A DNA stretch of 64,000 bases from Arcuatula senhousia (Eukaryota; Mollusca; Bivalvia; Mytilida; Mytilidae): positions 39,205,512 through 39,269,511 of the forward strand of contig OZ020306.1 in the NCBI GenBank assembly GCA_963971305.1, written 5' to 3'. Within the stretch, counting starts at the first letter, position 1, and every line of letters begins with the position of its first letter. The translations under genes and the position numbers were made by a program. Shown here piece by piece: positions 1 to 9,800 of this stretch. The notes beneath the pieces were generated by a model. The model was not told the origin of the DNA. It saw nothing but the letters and a program-made list of their open reading frames with translations, and did not search any database.

Positions 1-559
1 AAAGTTGTCTGTATTTGTAACTTTTTTTCAAATCGACGGACATTTATTAATTATATTAGTAAGATTATATTAAACATGATTTAGGTTTGTTTGTTAAAAT
101 AGCTGAGGTAAACAACGGGTGCTAAAGTGAGTTATTCCTCCTCAAAGTTTGTTTTGTTGTATGCCTGTACATCGCCTTGTTTTTCTGTCCACATACATTG
201 CCAACGCAACTACTTCTAAATCGCTGAATATTATTAGCTGAAATCGGCAATTTTAGTTGTGTATGAAGTAATAAATAAGAATAGATGATATCATTCCCCG
301 CCCTTTCCTGCCACCTTTCAAAAATAGCAACTGTCGCGGGTCTCTCTTGGAAAAGAGGAAGATACAACCGTAATCATTCGACAGCGAAACCTCCTCGCCG
401 TTCTTGGCATTTACCATTTTCCGGCACCAACACTTTTGAGTTGGAGAATACCTCAAAGCTTTAAATTATCCGTCTAAATTTCAAAATTGTCTAAACCCTA
501 AGGTTCTTCCTACCCCAGACAAAGGTTGAATATCTTAGTGATAATTTGGTTCCCCAGTT
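1..559. other. no gene recognised
   Basis: AT-rich non-coding DNA. I see no exon with flanking splice sites, no RNA gene and no clear repeat. The short open frames here have no recognisable domain. Confidence 0.5.
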
Positions 560-712
560 TGGTATTTTTGGTTATACTGTTCTATGCTCTTCATATTCAT
601 ACAGTGTTTGGCATTTTCAATATTTTTGGTAGAGCGCCTCTGATGAGTCTTGAATAGACGAAACGCGCGTCAGGCGTAGCAAAATTTATTGTCTGGAACT
701 TTGTTGTCATTT
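560..712 (+). repeat. dispersed short repeat (SINE-like body)
   Basis: It shares an ordered series of motifs with 37440-37612: CTCTTCATATTCATA, then TTGGCATTTTCA, then a GAGTCTTGA-TAGACGAAAC-CGCGTC core, then TTTATTG. The second copy is preceded by a Pol III B-box-like GTTCGAATC, which suggests a tRNA-derived SINE; this copy lacks the head. The GACGAAACGCGCGTC core is of a type I know to be common in mussel genomes (recollection, not searched). Confidence 0.6.
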
Positions 713-1865
713 GTATCTTGTAAGTTGCTAGATATATGTAAGCAACCATTTATGTGTATTTTCCTGCCTCTTATTCCTTGGGATGTTAGAATATGTTTAT
801 TAATGCAAACATGTCCCAATTAGGGATAACAGCATACATTTACAATACAAACATAAATACAGAGTTGAAACATACAATGTACAACATGAACAACAACAGA
901 AAATACAGTAAATTATCTATAGAGTATCCTCTCTCCCCAGTTCTAATGACTGTATGATAAAAAAATAAACTATGGAGATTTGATCCGGTCTTGATGGATA
1001 TAAGAGCCATTTCAATTTATTTATTTCATTTCATGATTCAAAATTATAATTTGTTAATTTTAATTTTTCAAATATTATATTACGAAGTGCCTGTGTTATT
1101 TTTTGACTATGAAAAAAGAAGTGATTCTCATCTTCTACTTTATTACAGAAAATACATAATCTTTTATCTCTTGGTATCTACTTCAATTTGAAGTTTGTGG
1201 TCACATATTCTAAATTTTGTGAAAGTTTGTCTGTATTTGAAATTAGGATGGGAGAGATAATATTCAGGCCTCCTCATCCTCATTTTTGAAGTATTTATAT
1301 ACATAGGCCTTATTATTTTCATCAAATTTATTTATCTTATCAAGTGTGATATCTTTATAAAATTTATTTAAATTAGTTTTAATATTATTTGTAAGTTTAC
1401 TAAGAATTTAAGAATTTGTACAATTAGTAAAATCTTCTATGTCCATATGAATATCTTTAGTTAAAGTTAAGGCATATGTATACCATGTGTAAGTTCCATC
1501 TCAAAAGCTTAAAAAAAGGGTTAAGCTCTTGATAATTTAACCTTGCTAGGTATTTTAAAGTTTGAATGTTTAGAAAGCATTGTAATGGATTTCTATTTAG
1601 ATCAGCTCTGTTGACATTTGATGTTAGAATAAAGACAACGCAACCGATACCGGTATTGCCCGGGAATTCGAACTAGCTGTGTTTGTTTTTTTTTCATGGC
1701 AAAAGTTAAGTTCAAGACGACCATTCTTTACTGAGTTGTAATTTGTATCTTGCAGAGAAAATCTTAAACGATGAAATGATTTGTATTCTAATTATACCAA
1801 ATTACAAATTTCAGTACATTAGAATTAACAGATTAACAGAATCCAAAACATCATCGGCTAACTAC
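713..1865. other. no gene recognised
   Basis: AT-rich sequence without splice-flanked coding segments or clear repeats. The open frame at 991-1191 is low-complexity and hydrophobic with no family resemblance. Confidence 0.45.
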
Positions 1866-3050
1866 TTTTTTTTAGCTCACTTGGCCAAAGGCCAAAGGCC
1901 AGGTGAGCTATTGCCATCACTTGGCGTCCGTCGTCGTCGTCCGTCGTCGTCGTCGTTAACTTTTCTTCAAACTTCTTCTCCTCTGAAACGGCTGCACAGA
2001 TTCAAACCAAATTTGGTCTGGTGGTACTTTAGGGTACCCTCCACAGAACAGTTGTGAGGATTTTTGATTTGTCGAAAAACATGGCCGCCGTTGCTAAAAA
2101 TAGACCGGGGGGGGTCAGACTACTGTTTTTGGCTTGTAAATCAAAAAGTATAAGAGATAGATGAAATCTGTTGCCACCCTACTGCTTCAGCATCAAAAGT
2201 TCTACAAATTTCTCCATTTTGTCCAAGTTGTCAGAAGGCCCCTTATAGGGGTTACAGTCCCTTAAAGGTGAAAAATAGCGTTTTTTCATGTTTTTGCCCT
2301 CTAGTATGAAAACTATTGCAGATAGAGAAAAGCTGTTGCTTGCTTAAATGTTCAGCTCATTTAGCACTACAAAAGTCTCCATAGGGTCGAAGTTGTCAGA
2401 TGACCCCTTATAGGGGTTACGGCCCCTGAAATAATGTTTTTTTCATGTTTTTTGGCCTATGGAATGAAAACTATTGCAGATAGAGAGAAGCTGTTGCTTG
2501 CTTAAATGTTCAGCTAATTTAGCTGTACAAAATTCTCCATAGGGTTGAAGTTGTTAGATGATCCCTTATAGGGGTTACGGCCCCTAAAATGATGTTTTTT
2601 CATGTTTTTGGCTTATAGAAAGAAAACTATAGCAGATAGAGAAAAGCTGTTGCTTGCTTAAATGTTCAGTTCATTTAGCTCTACAAAAGTCTCAATAGGA
2701 TCGAAGTTGTCAGATGACCCTTAATAGGGGTTACGGCCCTTAAAATAGCGTTTTTTCATGTTTTTGCCCTTAAGAATAAAAACTATTGCAGATAGAGAAA
2801 AGGTGTTGCTTGCTTAAATGTTCAGTTTATTTAGCTCTACAAAAGTCTCCATAGAGTCGAAGTTGTCAGATGACCCCTTATAGGGGTTACGGCCCTTAAA
2901 ATAACGGTTTTTCGTGTTTGGCCTATAGAATGAAAACTATAGTAGATAAAAAAAACTGTTGCTTGCTTAAATGTTCAGCTCATTTAGCTCTACAAAATAT
3001 AGGGTTGACATCAAGACCAGGGAGCGATTTAGGCTCCTGGGAGCCTCTTG
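1866..3050 (+). mobile_element. non-autonomous element with tandem-repeat core and terminal hairpins
   Basis: The element starts with a hairpin (TAGCTCACTTGGCC at 1873 pairing with GGCCAGGTGAGCTA ending at 1910), followed by a GTCCGTCGTCGTC-rich head at about 1925-1957. The core is a degenerate tandem repeat of about 156 bp. A perfect short palindrome, GGCTCCTGGGAGCC (3032-3045), lies next to CTCTTG at the 3' side. Hairpin, GTCC-rich head, tandem core and 3' hairpin is the layout described for bivalve 'pearl'/Helentron-type non-autonomous elements; assignment to that class is inference. No coding sequence is visible. Confidence 0.65.
2210..3000 (+). repeat. degenerate tandem repeat, period about 156 bp, about 5 units
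   Basis: The phrase CCCTTATAGGGGTTACGG and its variants recurs near 2242, 2407, 2563, 2719 and 2875. Each is followed by TTTTTTCATGTTTTTGGC, an ATGAAAACTATTGCAG phrase and GCTGTTGCTTGCTTAAATG. Spacing is about 156-165 bp. Units have diverged by scattered substitutions and small indels. Confidence 0.85.
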
Positions 3051-3758
3051 TATTTATATGCCTTTCATATATAGACATTAGACATTAGACATTATTTTAT
3101 TTCAGCCAATCAAGGACCTTTGCAGGCAATGGCAATTAACATTTATGATTTAAAACAGTACATAACAGACATAGCTTAGCAATACTAGCAATTGTTTATA
3201 TAACTAATTGTTATGCAATACATATAATGCATGTGTGTTTGTGTGGAACAAGCATGGTTGATGTTCTATTGCGTTTGTTTTATTTGTTCACATAGAATTC
3301 GATATACTTTTTGTGACTTTACTTGAACCAAATACAAACTTTAAGTATTAAGCTAAACCTAACCTTGACAAACCATCACTTAAGACGAGACCGTAAGACT
3401 ACTCTCCTACATACTGCAACTTATCTTGTCAGTGTGAAACTTAGTACTTCAGCTATTTTTACATTAAAGCTTCACAAAACTCCACCTCCTTCATGTCCTA
3501 TTCAAAGAATAAAATGTAAAACCTTAATCCCACTTGCACATTTTTTTCTTTGCTTGTTTTTCAGCAGTTAGTCTGTTAAGCCGCGAGTGCATGGTCAGTC
3601 TGTTGCATGGTTCTTGTGAATTTAAGCTTTTAAGCTGTTGGTAAGTGTATTAACTTTTCCATATAATGCTAAAAATCATAAAGCCCATGTCGTTTCAAAA
3701 TGCTAAATATACGACAATTTCAAAACATCAGCTGGTATAGTAAATGAAATCTTACATA
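3051..3758. other. spacer, no gene recognised
   Basis: AT-rich spacer. A short run of three AGACATT(A) repeats lies near 3075-3095. No coding or structural feature is supported. Confidence 0.4.
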
Positions 3759-4883
3759 TTTATGGCCCGACCACGTATGTGGATCGGACATATAGTTTTA
3801 CCCTTGTCCGTCCGTCCGTCCGTCCGTCCGTACGTCCGTACGTCCGTCCGTAACACTTTGGTTAAGTTCTTGGTTAAGGTCCATTACTCGGATACTAGAT
3901 GTTGGGGGTCAATGATATTTCACCACCAGATGGGTCTTGGGTAGGGCTACACCACCCACTAGAAATTAGGTCACTGTGACCTATATTTTATGCATGAACG
4001 ACTTCGGTTAAGTTCTTGGTTAAGGTCCATAACTTGGATACTAGATGTTGGGGGTCAATGATATTTCACTACTAGATGTGTCTTAGGTAAGGTGACACCA
4101 CCCAATAGAAATTAGGTCACTGTGACCTATATTTTACGCATGAATGACTTTGGTTAAGTTCTTGGTTAAGGTCCATTACTCGGATACTAGATGTTGGGGG
4201 TCAATGATATTTCACCACCAGATGGGTCTTGGGTAGGGCTACACCACCCACTAGAAATTAGGTCACTGTGACCTATATTTTATGCATGAACGACTTCGGT
4301 TAAGTTCTTGGTTAAGGTCCATAACTTGGATACTAGATGTTGGGGGTCAATGATATTTCACTACTAGATGTGTCTTAGGTATGGTGACACCACCCAATAG
4401 AAATTAGGTCACTGTGACCTATATTTTATGCATGAATGACTTTGGTTAAGTTCTTGGTTAAGGTCCATATCTCAGATACTACATGTTGATGGTCAATGGT
4501 ATTTCACCACTAGATGTGTCTTGGGTAACATGACACCACCCAATAAAAATTAGGTCACTGTGATCTGTATTTTATGCATGAACGACTTCAGTTCAGTTCT
4601 TGGTTAAGGTCCATAACTTGGATGCTAGATGTTGGGGGTCAATGATATTTCACCACTAGATGTCTCTTGGGTAAGGTGACACCATCCACTAGAAATGAGG
4701 TGACTGTGACCTATAATTTATGCATGAATGACTTTGGTTAAGTTCTTGGTTAAGGTCCATATCTTGAATACTACATTTTAGGGGTCAATAATATTTCACG
4801 TATCCCAAGTAATACACATTGAGGGTCAATGATATTTCAAGAACGGGAGGGCCATCCTGTGGCTCATAGACACATTTTCTAGT
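3759..4883 (+). mobile_element. satellite-bearing mobile element, copy 1 (146-bp core)
   Basis: It shares both ends with the copy at 56444-58233. The left end reads TTTATGGCC, then GACCACGTATGTGGATCGG (with the small palindrome CCACGTATGTGG) and TTTTACCCTTG. The right end reads GGGAGGGCCATCCTGTGGC, then CATAGACACATTTTCTAGT. Next to the left end is a (GTCC)n tract at 3806-3850. Identical ends around arrays of different length show that the whole unit, not just the satellite, has been dispersed. The GGCCA-TGGC hairpin followed by CTAG recalls a Helitron-type 3' terminus (inference). No protein is encoded. Confidence 0.8.
3860..4860 (+). repeat. 146-bp satellite array with ERE-like palindromes, about 7 units
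   Basis: GGTTAAG starts at 3860, 4006, 4152, 4298, 4444 and 4736, with a one-base variant at 4590, an exact 146-bp step. Two monomer subtypes alternate in the first four units: one carries CACCACCAGATGGGTCTTGGG, the other CACTACTAGATGTGTCTTAGG. Each unit carries GGTCACTGTGACC or a variant at 3969, 4115, 4261 and 4407 (perfect) and at 4553 and 4699 (one mismatch each). The seventh unit is cut short. Confidence 0.92.
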
Positions 4884-4989
4884 TTTAATATTTATTTAGT
4901 ACCAAATATTTTGTCTGGTTATCTTCAATTGAATGATCACAAGAGCTAGTAAGTTTAATTCGCATAATAATGGTTTTGTGAAGTTTTCT

Positions 4990-6050
4990 TGCGACTATAC
5001 GATACTAAAAAGAAACTCCCTGCACGTCTTGGATATCAGCTATTTCTTATTTCAGTAAAATAAGGTCCTGTATCAAGATGCGGGGGGTCCATGTTTTTTT
5101 TTACTTGACCGTCTGTCCACATTTTTATGAACCTTTAAGTGGCAGAGTAATAAAATTATACGCACTCATTTCAGGGTCCTTATATAAAAGTTTCATGCAA
5201 ACCTATCAAATATTTTGGGAAAAATTATATCGAAGAGGGCCGTAATGTCTTTGTAAATATTCTAGTTGACATTCAAACCCTTTTTATGCATAAAAAATAA
5301 ATGATCAAGATAATCTTATATATATTGATGACATGGCTTAAATATATTATTTCTTAAACATACTTTATGTTCACAATTTAACCTTTAATCATGTCAATGC
5401 TTTCGACAGAGTCATCTTGCGGTCCTGTTTAAAAAATAGAATTCACTTCAAGTTTGTTTGAACTGATAAGTCTTGTTGAAAGTTGATTGTTTTCCATTAT
5501 GTAGCTCATCAAATTTATCCTTAGAAACTCAAAAATTTGCTTCTGTCTATAGATAAATTCTGAACATCTAGGTCAATATTTTCAAGGTCAGAATTCCAGG
5601 TTAAATTTGTTATGACAGTTGCGAAGTTCATTAACATGGATAATCCTCGAAAATTTCAAAATTATATTGCAAAATTAAACAAAATATCGTTATAGCTATG
5701 AACTTTATATGGAAATCAATATCTAAGTACATGTATTTTAAAATACACGGTGCACTATTCAATAAGCTAGCAGCACATTATATAAGGTTTTTCATTAAGC
5801 ATTTAAGAATCTTGGAGCTCTGCTTATCCCAAAGTTGTATGTACTCTAAAATGACTTCAAAATTTCATATGAAATGAAGAGTAAGGCTATATCAAGCAAC
5901 ACTAAAAATCAGAAAAAGGGCATCTAATGGGACATTAAAATCTCTTGATGCGTTTTCAAGTTATCGTCCGGAAACCTTAGGGGGATGGACAGACATAAAA
6001 AGAAACTGAGGGTATAACATAATACCTCGCCACTTCGTGTGGCGGGTTAT
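4990..6050 (-). mobile_element. degenerate element remnant with hairpin end
   Basis: At 6022-6050 the minus strand reads CCCGCCACACGAAGTGGCGAGG-like hairpin sequence, then TTATACCCTC and a GTCTGTCCATCC tract. This is the same hairpin-plus-TTTTACCC-plus-GTCC head as in the better preserved elements here. The body (about 4990-6020) has no clear tandem core and no coding sequence. The far boundary is a guess. Confidence 0.35.
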
Positions 6051-6100
6051 GAAAATGGGATACGATCAACAGCCTTCAATGTGACCACTGTTGTCAATAA
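6049..6100 (+). repeat. fragment of the ACGCGACACAGCC repeat family
   Basis: Contains the family phrase AACAGCCTTCAATGTGACCA, matching the second half of the copies at 20131, 24298 and 63911. Only about 50 bp survive. Confidence 0.45.
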
Positions 6101-6889
6101 GTCCAATAAGAAACCAAACAACTCCGTTTGAAATCGAACGCTTTATAACAATAGATTGTAACCAGCAAAACAAACAATTTAATGACCTAAAAACGGTTCG
6201 TCTACTGCGACAGAGAGGGAGACATCTGTAACATAACATTTTTAGATTTATAAAATTTATTTAAAAAAAAAACTTTATATAAAAACATTTTCGTCCTTTA
6301 ATGAACGTTCAGATAGTATTATTGCTTTGTGTATAAGTACGAAGAAGAAGCAATTAATAGCTTTTTAAACCTAAATTATACTGATTCTGTGGGGAAAAAC
6401 AAAGCTGTAAAAACACGAGAAAGAAAAAAAACCTTTTAGAACAGGATAAGAGGGCCATAGTTTTCAAAATACTAATTTCTCTAAAAGGACATTTACTTTT
6501 AAAATATAATGGAGTTTAAGGAAATAGCATGGCTATTAAATGACCATAGAAATTGTTTACAGACAAATTTTGTAAAACGATAAGGAAAGGACAACATTCC
6601 TGAAGATGACAGACAGTGGTCAGCTTACAAAATGACGTGGTTTGAAAATAAACAGATGCGACACACACAAAACCACACAGGCTGAAAAAAAACAACGCAA
6701 AAACACCAAAACAAAACATTTGTATGGAGGGATTTGGCTTCAATTTGGCAGATCCAGCTCGGTTTGACGAGCCATAGAGGGTCTCCGACTCAATTTATCT
6801 TCTTTTTTGGAATCGCTTATTTTTAAACCAAAACTATACGTAAAATTTGTCTATGCCAAGTTAGTTATACGAATAGGAGAAGACTGTAG
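6100..6889. other. no gene recognised
   Basis: AT-rich spacer. The minus-strand open frame at 6516-6743 has no recognisable domain or splice context. Confidence 0.4.
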
Positions 6890-7012
6890 CAATTTAAGTA
6901 AACAACAAAACTACTGAACTTGGATGATCAATCTCATATGTCTAAGAAGAAAACACAAAACAAGCAAAGATTGAATATCGCATGATCCTGACCTGGTACA
7001 TGACAATTATAA
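6890..7012 (+). repeat. fragment of the AAAGGTAATAAC repeat family
   Basis: Reads AACAAAACTACTGAACTTGG, ATGATCAATCTCATATG and CCTGACCTGGTACATG in the family order seen at 34176 and 38555. The 5' AAAGGT terminus is not preserved. Confidence 0.6.
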
Positions 7013-7377
7013 ACTATGACAATCATAAACTAAGATAGAGCATATATCTGGCAAATATTCACTGCTTTTTTGCTAAAATAGTAACTACAAGACAAAACCA
7101 GAAGACACAGAAAACAACGACACCAAGGAAAAAAAAACACGAACACAACTGGTGTGCAACGTAAACTGTCAACCATTTGTTTACAGTTGAAAAAGGTTAT
7201 AATATGACTTGAAGAATTACTTTTTAAAAAATCTTAAATCACACAAAGATGCATGCTTGTACCAAACTGGACACGTTTTCGTTTTGTTCTTCTTATATTT
7301 CTGAACTATACTTCTGAATAGTATAGTCATTTCCCTTGGAAGATAAAATTAGGGTATACGAAAAAAGTACTTACTAA

Positions 7378-7860
7378 AGAAGCAAATAGGTACCAATAGG
7401 GCATTTGAATGACAAAAGTAAGTCTGAAAGAGCAAGGACAAAATCAGTGAACTCGAACAAGTGTACAAACAGTTTTACAGTCATTTCCGTGTACTTGCAT
7501 TGTCGATTTGGCCTTCTGTGTGTATAGTTACTGTTTTGTCTTCAGTTTTCATTTATTTAGTTTATTTGAATGCCACAATTATTTTCTTTATTTCCTCCTT
7601 TACGGAAGACATGCGCCCATGGATAAATACAGGATTTCTATTACGGGTGTGCTATAGCAGGCAGGAACTGCTTACTCTTCCGGAACACCTGAGTTCACTC
7701 TTGTTTCGACTTGAATTCGCGTTGTTGTTTCCGTTCGGTTGGTTTTTGTTTCTTCGTGCTGTTCTTGTTCGTGTTTACCGGTTTCGTAGTTGCCCTTTCG
7801 GACTTTTGACACTCGAATGCCCCATTGGTGCCTCTTTGCTTCTTCTATCTCTCAAATAAG
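7378..7860. repeat. inverted pair of the GGAACTGCTTAC repeat family
   Basis: The left arm (7378-7465) is in minus orientation (AGCAAATAGGTACCAATAGGG, TCTGAAAGAGCAAGGAC). The right arm (7648-7852) is in plus orientation, running from GCAGGAACTGCTTACTCTTCC to CTTTCGGACTTTTGAC and TGGTGCCTCTTTGCTTCTTC. The 132-residue open frame across the right arm is repeat sequence, not a gene. Confidence 0.6.
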
Positions 7861-7934
7861 TACAAATGTTGGTTTGTCATAATGTGTCTGTCATGTCGTT
7901 CTTTACCGGATTTTACCTTAATAAGATTGATTGT

Positions 7935-8315
7935 CGGTGAGTAAGTGAGTGAGTTGGTGTTTAACGCCCGTGCAACGCTATATAGGTTATTTACAGGCGA
8001 TGAACATGCAAAGGATGATAAAATGAACATGAGATGATAATGATAAATGAAATATGGGGGTGGGGTAAATTTTGAAGAACCATAGGAAAAGGGGAGAGGT
8101 GGTTAGGGGCAGAAAATTTAACCTATGTGATGTGGTGCACTACTTGGCGGTCCACAAATGGGTCTTTTACGTGCATGAAGCGTGGCTCTCTCCACACACG
8201 TTGGCCCATTATGGTCAGGGGTCAGGGTTTCCGTATTATAGACCTGACAACCTCCGCGGACGAGGGCCACCCTTTTCAGTCACCTAGGGTACACACTTTA
8301 ACGTACCGGTTGTTA
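7935..8315 (+). repeat. dispersed repeat containing GAGTTGGTGTTTAACGCC
   Basis: A comparatively GC-rich block beginning GTGAGTTGGTGTTTAACGCC and including TGGCGGTCCACAAATGGG and CCGCGGACGAGGGCCACCC. The 'TGTTTAACGCC' head recalls widespread molluscan interspersed repeats (recollection). Parts of the reverse complement (TCATGTTCATTTTATCAC) recur near 15170 and 47815, which supports repeat status. The two short overlapping open frames are not credible genes. Confidence 0.5.
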
Positions 8316-8319
8316 TAAC

Positions 8320-8545
8320 ACAGCAGGAACTACTTACCCTTCCGGGGTACCTGATTCACTCTACTACCGTCATGAGTTTATGTTGTTGATGTCATTTTTG
8401 GTGCTTTGTGTGTGATTTTGTTATGTTGTTCATTTTCTCTGGTTTTATCAATCTTGTCTTCCTTTTCTACTGACTTTGTCTTGGTTTTTTGCTGTTGTTG
8501 GTTGTTTTGTTTTTTTACTTCTATATTTGAATGCTCCATTGTTAC
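8320..8545 (+). repeat. GGAACTGCTTAC repeat family, plus copy
   Basis: Begins GCAGGAACTACTTACCCTTCC, continues GTACCTGATTCACTC and ends near TTGAATGCTCCATTG. Same order as 7648, 18181 and 51860. Confidence 0.55.
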
Positions 8546-9349
8546 TTTTTTGTCTCTTTCACTTAAAAATTCGAATTAAAATTGGTATGGAAAACATGGC
8601 TTTGGTCAGGAAGGATCAGTTGGTTAGTAACGAAAGTGACTGTATTGAAACAAAAATTTCTTCAACTCTTAAAACTATTATTTTCTGGTTGACACGACGC
8701 AGAAACTTACCCATTAAGTGACGAGAAATGGCACTATTGCTTAAAATATATAACATTTTATCTATGTGTTTGATTTCTTTCTTTTTCTCTTTCATTTTAC
8801 TCTCATTTTTGACACTCACTCGACAATTCATTTCTATCAAGATCGAATATAATCCGTTTATTTTATTAATGTCATAGCTGTATTTTAAGTACTTTGAAAA
8901 ATAATCATGTATTAAAAACAGAAGGTGTCTTATAAAAACAGATCCTTTTTCTGTTGTCCGATTCTTATGACCTTCGCGGAGTTCCAGCATTGCTGAAGGT
9001 CACCTTCAAAAGCGATTTAGTTTCTGCGCAAAATAAGGCGGTAATTTAAGACCAGTAATGAATTAGTAGATGCACAACTCGATACCTCTAGTATATACAC
9101 CAAAATAGATAAAAGATTTCGGTACAAAATCGAAGATTAAGTTACACTGGTATTAAAATTACATCTACTAATGCCTAAAATGACTTTATATTTAAAAAGT
9201 AAAAAGGTCATTTGTGTCCGTGACTCCTAAGTGAATCCCAATGTTTATTATACCTTGAAGAAATAGACGTTTTATCATCATATATCTCGGCCAACCCCCT
9301 ATTTTTGTTGAGCCGCACTATATAAAGAAAAACTTAATTAATTTGATCC
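8546..9349. other. no gene recognised
   Basis: AT-rich spacer without splice-flanked coding segments. Overlapping open frames on both strands at 8476-8990 have no family resemblance. Confidence 0.4.
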
Positions 9350-9800
9350 TTTTTGAGGACAGATTATGATACATGTTTGGAAACCTATAAACTTTGGTGT
9401 ATGTATTTAAAGTATAGATTGAGGTTCTAATTATTTAATTATAAGGATGAGCATGAACTTTTGTTTAATCTAAATGTGCAATCGCTGCATCACCTACATT
9501 TTGGCATCCACTTCTATTTGATTCCCTCTTTGGATAGATTTTAATACATGATTGGAAAAGTATAAACTTTGCTGTATGTATAAAGTATGGTCTGAGGTAA
9601 TTAATTAATTAATAGGGATGAACATTATCTTTCGTTCCACCGCCTACGTTTTGGCATCCACCTCGAATTCGATTCCTCTTTTGATAAATTTTGATACATA
9701 CTAAATTGTGAGGTTCAATTATAGGTCTAATTGATTAATCTATGAGGACGCATTTAAGTTTAGTTTGTCGTTAATATGTCGCAATTACTTTTGGGCATCC
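9350..9800 (+). repeat. degenerate tandem repeat, about 3 units of 150-175 bp
   Basis: Three successive segments start GACAGATTATGATACATG (about 9358), GATAGATTTTAATACATG (about 9533) and GATAAATTTTGATACATA (about 9684). The first two continue with ATAAACTTTGGTGTATGTAT-like sequence. All contain a TTTTGGCATCCAC or TTTTGGGCATCC phrase. Confidence 0.65.

Noticed and set aside
3806..3850. (GTCC)n tract as an independent microsatellite
   Set aside because: It is a constant part of the element head in several copies, so it is described with the elements.
7461..7859. 132-residue open frame
   Set aside because: It lies in an inverted pair of a dispersed repeat found many times in the window.
8072..8318. 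Two overlapping open frames in a GC-richer block
   Set aside because: The block begins with a dispersed-repeat head (GTTGGTGTTTAACGCC) and shows no exon signals.
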